Source of the DNA: an uncultured Eubacteriales bacterium
GTDB taxonomy: Bacteria; Bacillota_I; Bacilli_A; RF39; UBA660
Direction: 5' to 3'
NCBI GenBank assembly: GCA_905211265.1
Contig: CAJMAC010000004.1
Location: 1-64,000 of the forward strand
DNA length: 64,000 nucleotides
A program made the translations under genes and the position numbers. The notes beneath the pieces are model-generated. The model had not been told where the DNA came from, did no database searches, and saw only the letters and a program-made list of their open reading frames with translations. Every line of letters starts with the position of its first letter. The first letter of the stretch is position 1. Positions 24,899 through 33,889 of the stretch are shown here, one piece after another.

Positions 24899-26113
24899 TT
24901 ATCTTGATTTATGTTTTTCGTCTTGGTCTACTATATCTTGGAATGTTTTTTCTTTAACATTAAATATCGTTTTCACCATATCATTGAAACTTGTTTTGCT
25001 ATTTTGACTCTGTTCTGTTGGTTTTTTATTATTAGCAAAATCATTAAAACTTTTTAATTTAAATGGTTCTATTTTTATATGTTTTTTTGGTTTATCAGTA
25101 TTGTTTAATTCTAATGGAGGCATTTCTTGATGTTCTATATGTTGAAAAGATGCTATTTCTGGATTTTCTTTATCAAATTTTGGAAAACTTTTTAGTTGTT
25201 CTTTTTTTTCTTTTAATTCCTTTATTGTTTGTTCAATAAGTGGGGTATTCATTATAACTTGCTCTTCATGATGACATATACTTTTTATGGTATCTATATT
25301 TTGTTTAAATTCTTCTTTGTCTATTTCTTCGATTGAGTCATTTTCTATTAATCTTTCAAAATTATTTATAAATGTTGTTAAGTTGTCTACTCCTATTTTG
25401 TCAATAAACTTTATTGGGTCTGTTAAAGCAAGTGTTAAATCACCTTCAAAGGTATAAGTTAACATTTCTGTTCTTCCTTGCCAATAATCATAATCCTTAT
25501 TTTGATTAAATAGAAATACTTGTTTTTTAGCTAGCGACTCAGAAATTATTTTCGATACAACATTGGCAATATCACTTCTTAAATTGATATATTCATTTTT
25601 GAACTCTTCGCCATATTTTGTTGATAGTTTTTCAGATAAGTCATTGTCAAAGACAAGTAAGTTAATGAATTCTAAAATGTAATCTTCATTGGCATGAATA
25701 TCAAATATGTCTAATTTAATGCAAGAATATTTTTGATTAGCGTATTTGAATGTTTTGGAATCCCTATCTTTAAGTAATAGTTTTGACATTTCTTCCCTAT
25801 CTTTTTTTCCAGTAAGATTTAGAAATCCAATTATTGTTTCGGTATCATTTAACATATCAACGTTGTCAAATATTTTATCATCATAGTAATCTAAGGCTGA
25901 TATTGTTTCATCATCTAAACTATCTCTATTATTAAATAGTTCATCAATTGTTTCTTTTTTAGTGGTATACATAATTATTATATTATCAAATGATGCTTTT
26001 ATTTGTTCAGTATACTCTTTACCAAAGATTGATACTAATTCATTTATTATCATATCTTTACATTGTAATAGATTTTTATTTATATTTTTCTCTATCTCTT
26101 TATTTATTTCCAT
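24899..26113 (-). CDS. Soluble protein of unknown function
   Basis: A 404-residue, highly charged protein without membrane helices or signal peptide. I recognise no domain. The first 300 residues are predicted helical (KEIEKNINKNLLQCKD..., ETIIGFLNLTGKKDREEM, ...FERLIENDSIEEID...); a Glu/Lys-rich helix at about 300-320 and a Pro/Asn/Ser-rich, probably flexible tail follow. It lies between convergent htpG and the phosphoketolase gene, upstream ends apart, so it is likely transcribed alone from a promoter at about 26115-26160. Confidence 0.55.
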   Translation of the reverse strand: MEINKEIEKNINKNLLQCKDMIINELVSIFGKEYTEQIKASFDNIIIMYTTKKETIDELFNNRDSLDDETISALDYYDDKIFDNVDMLNDTETIIGFLNLTGKKDREEMSKLLLKDRDSKTFKYANQKYSCIKLDIFDIHANEDYILEFINLLVFDNDLSEKLSTKYGEEFKNEYINLRSDIANVVSKIISESLAKKQVFLFNQNKDYDYWQGRTEMLTYTFEGDLTLALTDPIKFIDKIGVDNLTTFINNFERLIENDSIEEIDKEEFKQNIDTIKSICHHEEQVIMNTPLIEQTIKELKEKKEQLKSFPKFDKENPEIASFQHIEHQEMPPLELNNTDKPKKHIKIEPFKLKSFNDFANNKKPTEQSQNSKTSFNDMVKTIFNVKEKTFQDIVDQDEKHKSR

Positions 26114-26177
26114 GATATCTACCTTCTTATTATAGATTAATTATAACAAATTTTTTTTATTATGTCATTAAATAATT

Positions 26178-26210
26178 TAAAAACTGATAAACATTTTACA
26201 TTTATCAGTT
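26178..26210 (-). terminator. Phosphoketolase terminator
   Basis: On the minus strand AACTGATAAA pairs with TTTATCAGTT, followed by TTTAAATT. On the other strand it is followed by ATTTTTTAATT, so it may work both ways. The stem arms repeat the htpG terminator sequence. Confidence 0.7.
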
Positions 26211-26215
26211 ATTTT

Positions 26216-28561
26216 TTAATTATTAGTCCATTTCCAATTTTGAACTTCAGGCATATCTTTGCCGTACTCTTTAATATAATTATTGTGTTCAATTATTTTA
26301 TTGTTGCAATATTCAATGGCATTTGCTCTTGTATCTCCAAGAAATTCTAGATATTTTAAAGCATCTTTTGCTAGACTAAATCTATCTATTTTATTTTGTA
26401 CTCTCATGTCAAATGGTGTTGTTATTGTGCCTTCTTCAAGGTAACCATGAACATGAAGATTTTTATTTTTTCTATTATATGTTAGTTGATGGATTAAGTT
26501 TGGATAGCCATGAAAAGCAAAGATTATTGGTTTATTTTTTGTAAATAAGTTATCATAATCAAAGTCTGTTAAACCATGTGGATGTTTATCATTTGATTCT
26601 AGTTTCATTAAATCTACGACATTAACTACTCTTATTCTAAGGCCTGGATAAAATTTTTTTAAAATTGTTACTGCTGCTAGGGTTTCTAATGTTGGAGTGT
26701 CTCCACAACAAGCCATTACTATATCTGGTTCTTTTCCTTCATCACTACTTGCAAAGTTCCATATACCTATTCCTTTGGTACAATGTTTTACTGCTTCATC
26801 CATAGTTAACCATTGATATCTTGGATGCTTTGATGCTATTATTACATTTATATAATTCTTACTTCTTATACAATGATCAAAACATGAAAGTAAACAGTTT
26901 GCATCTGGTGGTAAGTATGCTCTTACTATATCAGATTTTTTAGTTACAATATGATTTAAAAATCCTGGATCTTGGTGTGTATATCCATTATGATCTTGTT
27001 GCCAAATATGGGAAGATAATATATAATTTAAGGAAGATATTCCTTTTCTCCATGAAAGTTCTTTGGCTACTTTCAACCATTTTGCATGTTGACTTGTCAT
27101 TGAATCTACTATTCTTATGAATGCTTCATAACTATTAAATATTCCATGACGCCCTGTTAAAAGATACCCTTCTAACATACCTTCGCATAAGTGTTCAGAT
27201 AATACTGAATCTATTACTCTACCTTCATTAGATAATGATTCATCATTTTTATATATTAAAGCATTAAATTGTCTATCTGTTTTTTCAAATACTGGTGTTA
27301 ATCTATTACTTTTTGTTTCATCTGGTCCAAATACTCTAAAATTAGTTTTATTTAAGTCTATTACATCTCTAATAAACTTGCCTAATTCTTCCATATCTTG
27401 ACACATTACTGTACCTGGGGTGTTAAAGTTAACAGCATATTTTCTAAAATCTGGTATTACTAAATCTCTAAGTAATACTCCTCCATTTGCAATTGGATTG
27501 GCGGACATTCTTTTGTTACCTTTTGGACTTAAATCTTGTAATTCTTTGATTAATGTACCATTATTATCAAATAATTCTTCGGGATGATAACTTCTTAGCC
27601 AATTTTCTAATAAACTTAGATTTTCACTTTTTTCTTTATTTACTACTATTGGTATTTGATGAGCATTAAATGTACCTTCGATTTGTTTACCATCTACTAA
27701 TTTTGGTCCAGTCCATCCTTTTTTACTTCTTAGTATTATCATTGGATACATTGGTCTAGTACTACTATCATTAGATTGTATTTTCTTTATTTCTTCGATT
27801 ACTTCATCTAGGGTTCTCGCCATGTCTTGATGCATTTTTTCTGTTGTTGATATATCTACATGGTATGGTTTATAACCATAACCTTTGAATAGAGAATCTA
27901 ATTCTTCATCACTAATTCTAGCTAAAATCGTAGGATTTGCTATTTTATACCCGTTTAAATGTAGTATTGGTAAAACTATTCCATCTGTTTTAGGATTAAT
28001 TATTTTATTTAAATGCCAAGAAGCTGCTAAGGGACCTGTTTCTGCTTCGCCATCTCCTACGACACATGCTACTATTAAATCTTTATTATCTAATACTGCA
28101 CCATAAGCATGAGATAAGGAATAACCTAATTCTCCACCTTCGTTAATTGATCCTGGTGTTTCTGGTGCTACATGGGAAGATATTCCTTTTGGAAAAGAAA
28201 ATTGTTTAAATAATTTTTGTAATCCACTTTCATCATAAGTTATATTTGGATATACTTCACTATAAGTTTTTTCAAGATATGCTTGAGCAACCATAGCATT
28301 ACCACCATGTCCTGGTCCTGAAATATATATCATATTTAAGTCATATTTATTTATTACTCTATTTAAGTGAGTATAAATAAAGTTTTGTCCTGGTACTGTA
28401 CCCCAGTGTCCTACTAAGGTATGTTTTATATCAGATAATTCTAGTTTTCTTTTTAAAAGTGGATTATCTAGTAAGTACAACTGACATGCTGATAAATAAT
28501 TACTTGCTCTAAAGTAAGCATCTATTTTATATAATTCTTCTTTACTTAATACATTATTCAT
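26216..28561 (-). CDS. xfp: Xylulose-5-phosphate/fructose-6-phosphate phosphoketolase
   Basis: A 781-residue thiamine-diphosphate enzyme that splits xylulose-5-P (or fructose-6-P) with phosphate into acetyl-phosphate plus glyceraldehyde-3-P (or erythrose-4-P). Family signatures: GHWGTVPGQNFIYTHLNR, ISGPGHGGNAMVAQAYLE, the cofactor motif GDGEAETGPLAA, and SSHIWQQDHNGYTHQDPG. Length is standard. It gives the cell an ATP-yielding route to acetate that works beside PFOR. The gene starts after GGAGGTAATTT. Confidence 0.95.
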   Translation of the reverse strand: MNNVLSKEELYKIDAYFRASNYLSACQLYLLDNPLLKRKLELSDIKHTLVGHWGTVPGQNFIYTHLNRVINKYDLNMIYISGPGHGGNAMVAQAYLEKTYSEVYPNITYDESGLQKLFKQFSFPKGISSHVAPETPGSINEGGELGYSLSHAYGAVLDNKDLIVACVVGDGEAETGPLAASWHLNKIINPKTDGIVLPILHLNGYKIANPTILARISDEELDSLFKGYGYKPYHVDISTTEKMHQDMARTLDEVIEEIKKIQSNDSSTRPMYPMIILRSKKGWTGPKLVDGKQIEGTFNAHQIPIVVNKEKSENLSLLENWLRSYHPEELFDNNGTLIKELQDLSPKGNKRMSANPIANGGVLLRDLVIPDFRKYAVNFNTPGTVMCQDMEELGKFIRDVIDLNKTNFRVFGPDETKSNRLTPVFEKTDRQFNALIYKNDESLSNEGRVIDSVLSEHLCEGMLEGYLLTGRHGIFNSYEAFIRIVDSMTSQHAKWLKVAKELSWRKGISSLNYILSSHIWQQDHNGYTHQDPGFLNHIVTKKSDIVRAYLPPDANCLLSCFDHCIRSKNYINVIIASKHPRYQWLTMDEAVKHCTKGIGIWNFASSDEGKEPDIVMACCGDTPTLETLAAVTILKKFYPGLRIRVVNVVDLMKLESNDKHPHGLTDFDYDNLFTKNKPIIFAFHGYPNLIHQLTYNRKNKNLHVHGYLEEGTITTPFDMRVQNKIDRFSLAKDALKYLEFLGDTRANAIEYCNNKIIEHNNYIKEYGKDMPEVQNWKWTNN

Positions 28562-28608
28562 AAATTACCTCCGTTTTATTCTTATAAATACATTATACAA
28601 CAAATTGT

Positions 28609-28640
28609 TAAGAAAAGAAAGTTAAATTGATTAACTCTCT
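28609..28640 (-). terminator. Terminator overlapping the htrA 3' end
   Basis: On the minus strand AGAGAGTTAA pairs with TTAACTTTCT, followed by TTTCTTAAC. The 5' arm is in the last codons of htrA. Confidence 0.65.
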
Positions 28641-29740
28641 TTATTTTCTGTAAGTGTAATTTCTACAGTATTCTCTTTATTATTTCTAAGATATTTTATT
28701 TTTATGGTATCTCCTGGATTATGTTTGTATAATTCATATCTTAATTCTGCGACTGTTGAGATTTTTTCATCATCAATACCTGTTATTATATCTCCTTTAT
28801 CTAGTTTTGATGCTGCCGGTGAACCTACTTGTGTTGCTATTACTACAACTCCTTCGGTTATATTCTTTGGTACTGATATTCCATATTGCCATAAGTATGT
28901 TGTTTGATTTATATCCATCATTGATATACCTATAAATGGACGCTTAATTGTTTCACCTTTTTCTAAAGATTTTGCATAAGTTAAAGCATCTTCAATAGGA
29001 ATAGCAAATCCCATACCTTCTACTTCGTCTTTTACTAATTTTAATGAGTTAATTCCTATTACCGCACCATTTACATCAAGTAATGGTCCTCCACTGTTAC
29101 CAGGACTAATTGCAGCATCTGTTTGTAATACTTTCATGTAATAATCTGATGTACTACCAGAAAAACTTACTTCGACCATTCTATCTTTACCTGATAAGAT
29201 ACCTTTTGTTACAGTACCACTATATTCTAATCCCATTGGAGCACCAATAGTAAATACTGTATCTCCTAATTTCATTTTTGAGTTATCTCCTATTTCAAGC
29301 ACCGATAATACTTTATCTTTATTAATAGATAAAACTGCTATATCTGAATAAGTTTCTTTACCTAAGATAGTAGCTTCTACTGTTTCGTTGTTAGACATAA
29401 CTACTTCTACTTTATCTGCTCCATCAACTACATGATTATTTGTCATTATATATCCAACTTTATCATCTTTTTTATATACGAATCCACTTCCTGTTGATAT
29501 TTTTTGATTGTTTTTGTATGATACTACTGTTACTACTCCGTCATATGCTTTTTCTACTGACAAAGCAATACTATTTTCAGTTAATTCTACTTTACTTACA
29601 TTTTCTACTATACTTTTACTTACACTTGGTACTTTTGTTATAACTATATATGAACCTAGTGTTCCACATATAAATGATATTATTATTGAAAGTACTAATA
29701 TAAGTACATTATTATTATTTTTATTTGTTTTATTTTCCAT
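28631..29740 (-). CDS. htrA: HtrA/DegP-type serine protease
   Basis: A 369-residue membrane-anchored quality-control protease acting outside the cytoplasmic membrane. One N-terminal helix (about 12-33) precedes a trypsin-like domain with the complete triad His103 (TNNHVVDG), Asp133 (YSDIAVL) and Ser216 (SPGNSGGPL). A PDZ domain (about 265-365) follows with GDIITGIDDEKI. Such proteases degrade misfolded exported proteins. AGGATGAATGAATT precedes the ATG. It stands alone with its own terminator. Confidence 0.93.
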   Translation of the reverse strand: MENKTNKNNNNVLILVLSIIISFICGTLGSYIVITKVPSVSKSIVENVSKVELTENSIALSVEKAYDGVVTVVSYKNNQKISTGSGFVYKKDDKVGYIMTNNHVVDGADKVEVVMSNNETVEATILGKETYSDIAVLSINKDKVLSVLEIGDNSKMKLGDTVFTIGAPMGLEYSGTVTKGILSGKDRMVEVSFSGSTSDYYMKVLQTDAAISPGNSGGPLLDVNGAVIGINSLKLVKDEVEGMGFAIPIEDALTYAKSLEKGETIKRPFIGISMMDINQTTYLWQYGISVPKNITEGVVVIATQVGSPAASKLDKGDIITGIDDEKISTVAELRYELYKHNPGDTIKIKYLRNNKENTVEITLTENKES

Positions 29741-29759
29741 AATTCATTCATCCTTCTTT

Positions 29760-30686
29760 CTATAAATCTATTATATCCATGTAGTTAGTAGGAAATCCCA
29801 TTCTATCTAATATTTTTTCAATAGGTATAGAATCTATCCTTCCATCTAGTTTTTCTATTTCATATTCTATTTCTTTTAGCATTAATCTAAAGGAATCATC
29901 AGTTAATAATATTTTAAATATTATTATTACAGCGAATAAATCATTTTTTCCATAAATATATTCTGCATCCATTTTAGGTATATTTAACTCTTCATGATAG
30001 ATATTATCTTCGATATATCTTTCAGTTTTATTTTCGTATACAATATCTTCATGTGCACAAAGATTACGATAATTAGATAATATTATTAAATAGTTTGATA
30101 AATCTTCTGGAGTAGTATTAAAAATATCTGCTATTTCTATTTTATCTTCTTTCTTTAATATGGTATAAAGTTCACATACTATACCAAAAGATAAAACTTT
30201 AACTAATACCCATAAAGGAATATATCCATAACTATTTGCATAGTGTGCAGTAGCATTATGATGCAATGAATTAATTCTAATTTGTCTTTTCATTTTTTCT
30301 AATACATCTTTTACTCTACGCTTTTTATCATGGTCATTTGTAAAGTTTTTTGGATTTAAATAATCTTTTTCTTTATATCCATATTTTTTAGATAGTTGAT
30401 ATGATAATATTGATTTTAGTTGATTTTCTATAACTAATACATTTTTAAATATTATATTTCTAAAATATCTATCAAATAGGAATAAAGAATATAATTCTCT
30501 AAATGTTGAACCTTTAATAAATGTTCTGTTTTTTTCAGAGACCATAAATAAATGTCTATATCCATTTAAAAAGAAATAATTTTCTCTTAATAGTACTTCT
30601 TTTGCTTCATCGATGTCTTCAACAATTAATCCTTTTTTTTGTAATATTTCTACTTGTTCATCTATTGTTCTAAAATCTTTTTGCAT
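29760..30686 (-). CDS. Abi_2 (AbiD/F-like) HEPN protein
   Basis: A 308-residue cytoplasmic protein matching the Abi_2 family of abortive infection proteins. The family's N-terminal signature is present (EQVEILQKKGLI...LRENYFFLNGYRHLF), and so is the HEPN ribonuclease motif RxxxxH as RNLCAH (Arg207-His212). These proteins abort phage growth, probably by RNA cleavage, when activated. No neighbouring toxin partner, RNA array or mobile element is visible, and only about 127 nt separate it from the next gene. Phage defence is inferred from family membership. Confidence 0.8.
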   Translation of the reverse strand: MQKDFRTIDEQVEILQKKGLIVEDIDEAKEVLLRENYFFLNGYRHLFMVSEKNRTFIKGSTFRELYSLFLFDRYFRNIIFKNVLVIENQLKSILSYQLSKKYGYKEKDYLNPKNFTNDHDKKRRVKDVLEKMKRQIRINSLHHNATAHYANSYGYIPLWVLVKVLSFGIVCELYTILKKEDKIEIADIFNTTPEDLSNYLIILSNYRNLCAHEDIVYENKTERYIEDNIYHEELNIPKMDAEYIYGKNDLFAVIIIFKILLTDDSFRLMLKEIEYEIEKLDGRIDSIPIEKILDRMGFPTNYMDIIDL

Positions 30687-30813
30687 AAATTAAATCACCC
30701 TTACATACTCTTCTTATAAAAGTATATCACAAAAATTAAAAAAAAGATATAAAAATTAATGGTAAAATTATGGGAAATTATGATATAATTTTAAGTATAA
30801 GGAGATTAGAGAT

Positions 30814-31794
30814 ATGCCTAGTTCAATTACTCATAGTTATTTTATGAAGGATGTATATGATAAACTTGATGATAATATTAAAAATAAAATAGTATTAGAA
30901 AGTGCTAAAACTTTTGCGCAAGGTCCTGATATTTTCTTCTTTTATAATATGGGATTTGGTAAGAAAAGTAATACTTTTAGGAATAATGCTAATTATATGC
31001 ATGAACATAATGTTAATGATTATTTTATAAATATTGTTAAGTATATATTTGATAATAATTTATTTGATAATGATGATGTTGTTTCTTATTTATATGGCAG
31101 TATATGTCATTATGTATTAGATTCTACGATGCATCCTTATATTATATATAAGACTGGTATATTTGATAAGAATGATAAAAATACTTATAAATATAATGGG
31201 CTACATCCTGATATGGAATATTATTTAGATGCTTATATGATATTTCAGAATGAGAAAAAAGAAGCTAAAGAATATAAGATGTATAATTATATTTTAAATA
31301 ATGATATATTTGATGATACTATTATTAATATGATTAATAAGGTTATTAAAGATACTTATGATATAGATAATATGGGAAATATTTATAATAAGTGTATTAA
31401 TGATATGAAAAGATTTTATAAGTTATTTAATTATGATCCTTATGGAATAAAGAAGTTAGGATACTCTATAATAGACTTTATCACTCCAAGGAGGTTTATT
31501 AGAAAGAAAGAATTTTCATTTTATTTAACACATAATAGTAAGAAATACTATCTAAATTTAGAGAAAGCTACTTGGAATCATCCTTGTAATAAGTATGAAA
31601 CATATAATTATTCTTTTATTGAATTATATGTTAAGGCTATTGATAAGACTTGTAATATTATTAAGGAAATGGATAAAATATTAAATAAAAAGAAAATTGA
31701 TATAGATAAAATTAGTGAGTTAATTGGTAATTTATCCTACTTAACTGGTAAAGATTGTAATAGTGATAGTAAAATGATTTATTTTGAGTTTTAG
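30814..31794 (+). CDS. Zinc-dependent phospholipase C-like protein (PF00882-type)
   Basis: A 326-residue protein without signal peptide. The all-helical N-terminal two thirds carry the metal pattern of the zinc-dependent phospholipase C family: His7, Asp39 (QGPDIFFFYN), His63 and His65 (MHEH), His99 and Asp103 (CHYVLD), His107, and HPDMEYYLDAYM (His131, Glu135). Members without a signal peptide are common in Firmicutes and of unknown substrate; a hydrolase acting on phosphodiesters is the likeliest. GGAGATTAGAGAT precedes the ATG; a TATAAT stands at 30783-30788. The GNAT gene follows 11 nt later. Confidence 0.78.
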   Translation: MPSSITHSYFMKDVYDKLDDNIKNKIVLESAKTFAQGPDIFFFYNMGFGKKSNTFRNNANYMHEHNVNDYFINIVKYIFDNNLFDNDDVVSYLYGSICHYVLDSTMHPYIIYKTGIFDKNDKNTYKYNGLHPDMEYYLDAYMIFQNEKKEAKEYKMYNYILNNDIFDDTIINMINKVIKDTYDIDNMGNIYNKCINDMKRFYKLFNYDPYGIKKLGYSIIDFITPRRFIRKKEFSFYLTHNSKKYYLNLEKATWNHPCNKYETYNYSFIELYVKAIDKTCNIIKEMDKILNKKKIDIDKISELIGNLSYLTGKDCNSDSKMIYFEF

Positions 31795-31805
31795 AGGTGA
31801 TAAAA

Positions 31806-32210
31806 ATGGAAATTAGAGAATATAAGAAGGAAGACTCTAAGGAATTATTAAATTTATTTAATAAATGTTTTAATTATGATTATAAGGTTATTGATATGGA
31901 ACCTACCGGTATGATATATGTTGTTGTTATAGATAATAAAATTGTTGGTATGGCTACAATAGATATATTAAATGATATATTTAAGAATATTAAGTATGGT
32001 TATGTTAATGATGTATGCATTGATCCTGATTATCAAGGACAAGGATTAAGTAAAAAATTGATGAATAAGATTTTAGAATATGGAATTAGTAATAACTTAG
32101 AATATATTATGCTTACTTCGAATAAGAAAAGAATTGCTGCACATGGACTATATAAGAGTATGGGATATGAGATAGTGGATACTTGTGTATTTAAAAAATA
32201 TATGAAATAA
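31806..32210 (+). CDS. GNAT-family N-acetyltransferase
   Basis: A 134-residue acetyltransferase. The acetyl-CoA-binding loop is CIDPDYQGQGLSKKLMNKIL (from about residue 71; the Q/RxxGxG/A motif), preceded by IVGMATI and followed by the C-terminal LTSNKKRIAAHGLYKSMGYEI block. Substrate unknown. I chose the ATG at 31806, with AGAGGTG 7 nt upstream, over the GTG at 31797, which is part of that site. It is cotranscribed with the gene before it. Confidence 0.9.
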   Translation: MEIREYKKEDSKELLNLFNKCFNYDYKVIDMEPTGMIYVVVIDNKIVGMATIDILNDIFKNIKYGYVNDVCIDPDYQGQGLSKKLMNKILEYGISNNLEYIMLTSNKKRIAAHGLYKSMGYEIVDTCVFKKYMK

Positions 32211-32213
32211 GAA

Positions 32214-32245
32214 AAAAATGCAAGATTTATGTTTTGCATTTTTAT
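32214..32245. terminator. Bidirectional terminator between GNAT gene and the pilin-module gene
   Basis: AAAAATGCAA and TTGCATTTTT form a stem with A/T runs on both sides, between two convergent genes. Confidence 0.8.
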
Positions 32246-32250
32246 TTATA

Positions 32251-33528
32251 TTAATTATTTACTACTTTAGTTTTACCTGTTTTAGTATAACCTTCTAAAG
32301 ATTCTTGATTTGAATATTTATATTCGATTGTAGTTATTTTGTATCTATATATATCAGTATATTCATTCCAAGTATCTACAACTGTGTAGTTATTATATTT
32401 ACTACTATTTTCTGTTTTATCTATAACACAATTTGATTTATCATTTGTTAATGTAAATTTAACTGGTACATAATAAATATTTCTATTAATTTTATTTAGA
32501 TAATATGGTGTAACTCCATTAAAGTTTTTAATATATATTGTTATATCAATATAGTATTTACCATCTTGTTTGTAAATATTTGATGTATTAAATGTAAAGT
32601 TACTTGAAGTTAAAGCATGATTCTTATAATCATATGGGTTTTCATTACCTGTTACTCTATTATTTTCTTTATCTATAATTGATACTGTATTATTTCTATT
32701 TTGAATATAGTTTGTATAGTCTTCGATTGATGTAAAGTAACTACTTGATAATAATTTTATATTAGAACTTGTATTTAAATTAAGTAATTCTAAAGTATAT
32801 GAATAAGTTCTTATATTTGAAGCATAACTAATTGTGTAATAAGTTAATTCTTCGTTTTGACAATATTTTGAATAAGATACTACCTTAGTACTATTTTCAA
32901 TATTTTTACCTGTTACTTTACCATTATACCAGTTACTATATCTATCTACATTTTTAACATACTCGTATAAAATAGTTGTAGTTGGTGTACTTGGAGTATT
33001 ATTTGTAGTATTATTACTTGCTGGAGCTGTTCCACCTTTAGAAGTTTCATTACTTATTGGCTTTTCTTCTTCATGTGGTTTATCTTCTTTTTTGTTTATT
33101 GGTAAATCTTCAATTTTAATATCGCAAACTTCACATTCACTATTACCTAGTTTAATTTCTGAAGTTTTAGTCTCATTATTACATTTTAACTCTGTTTTTA
33201 TGTTGTAATAATTGTCTTCTAGAACTATTGTAGATTTACTATTTTCTTTATCACAAGTCTTACCTTTTTTATCCTTTAATTCTTTTAGATAATCCCATTT
33301 AATTAATTGATTTAGAGTTACTTGTGAAGTTTCTCCTTCTTCGGGTAAATTCTTTTTAAAGTATTCTACTGATGAATCACTAAATAATTTAAGATTTTTT
33401 TCGATAGATAGTCCTTTATTTAAAGTTAATTTAGATATTAACCAAATAATTAATAAGACTGCTACTACGAAAACTATTACTTTAATGAATAATCCTAACC
33501 AATTAATTTCATATTTTTTATCTTCCAT
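32251..33528 (-). CDS. Membrane-anchored surface protein with a pilin-like module
   Basis: A 425-residue protein. One hydrophobic helix (about 10-33 of the ATG-started form) anchors it. The segment EKNLKLFSDSSVEYF...TLNQLIKWDYLKELKDK...CDKENSKSTIVLEDNYYNI...LKC recalls the globular part of type IV prepilins, with a Cys pair. After CEVCDI a Pro/Ser/Thr/Asn-rich linker (about 140-185) leads to a C-terminal, tyrosine-rich beta domain I do not recognise. No prepilin cleavage site is visible. The ATG at 33526-33528 has GGGGGAT 5-6 nt before it; an upstream TTG is disfavoured. A surface role is inferred. Confidence 0.55.
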   Translation of the reverse strand: MEDKKYEINWLGLFIKVIVFVVAVLLIIWLISKLTLNKGLSIEKNLKLFSDSSVEYFKKNLPEEGETSQVTLNQLIKWDYLKELKDKKGKTCDKENSKSTIVLEDNYYNIKTELKCNNETKTSEIKLGNSECEVCDIKIEDLPINKKEDKPHEEEKPISNETSKGGTAPASNNTTNNTPSTPTTTILYEYVKNVDRYSNWYNGKVTGKNIENSTKVVSYSKYCQNEELTYYTISYASNIRTYSYTLELLNLNTSSNIKLLSSSYFTSIEDYTNYIQNRNNTVSIIDKENNRVTGNENPYDYKNHALTSSNFTFNTSNIYKQDGKYYIDITIYIKNFNGVTPYYLNKINRNIYYVPVKFTLTNDKSNCVIDKTENSSKYNNYTVVDTWNEYTDIYRYKITTIEYKYSNQESLEGYTKTGKTKVVNN

Positions 33529-33615
33529 CTTTATCCCCCACAATCTTGAATTTGTCTTTTATTCTAACATAGGCATTTTACTTTGTCAATTACTTTTATG
33601 AAAATTTTTGTTACT

Positions 33616-33882
33616 TTATTTGTCTTTTAATGTTACTATGGTACATCCTATATTAGTACTTGCTATTTTATAAGATTCTACTAATTTATTCATAGTTAAT
33701 GTTTGATGAACTATTTCTTTTACTAGTCCTTGTCCTATTCCATGAATTATTACTACTTCTTTATGATTTAGTATACTACTTTCTAATATAAAATCATTTA
33801 CTGCAACTTTAGCACTTTCTCTATCATATCCATGTAAATCAATATGTGGTAATCTATCTAAAAATATATCATATGTTTTCAT
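33616..33882 (-). CDS. Small Smr-domain protein
   Basis: An 88-residue stand-alone Smr domain. It has the two hallmark motifs DLHG (15-18) and HGIGQG. Smr domains, first seen at the end of MutS2, bind or cut nucleic acids; small ones act in RNA processing or ribosome rescue. Full-length MutS2 is not seen here. It begins 7 nt after the sensor kinase gene, so the two are cotranscribed, though a functional link is not obvious. Confidence 0.85.
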   Translation of the reverse strand: MKTYDIFLDRLPHIDLHGYDRESAKVAVNDFILESSILNHKEVVIIHGIGQGLVKEIVHQTLTMNKLVESYKIASTNIGCTIVTLKDK

Positions 33883-33889
33883 ACTTCAC

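Noticed and set aside
30687..30813. A non-coding RNA partner upstream of the Abi_2 gene
   Set aside because: The gap of 127 nt is AT-rich and must hold two divergent promoters; I saw no strong hairpin.
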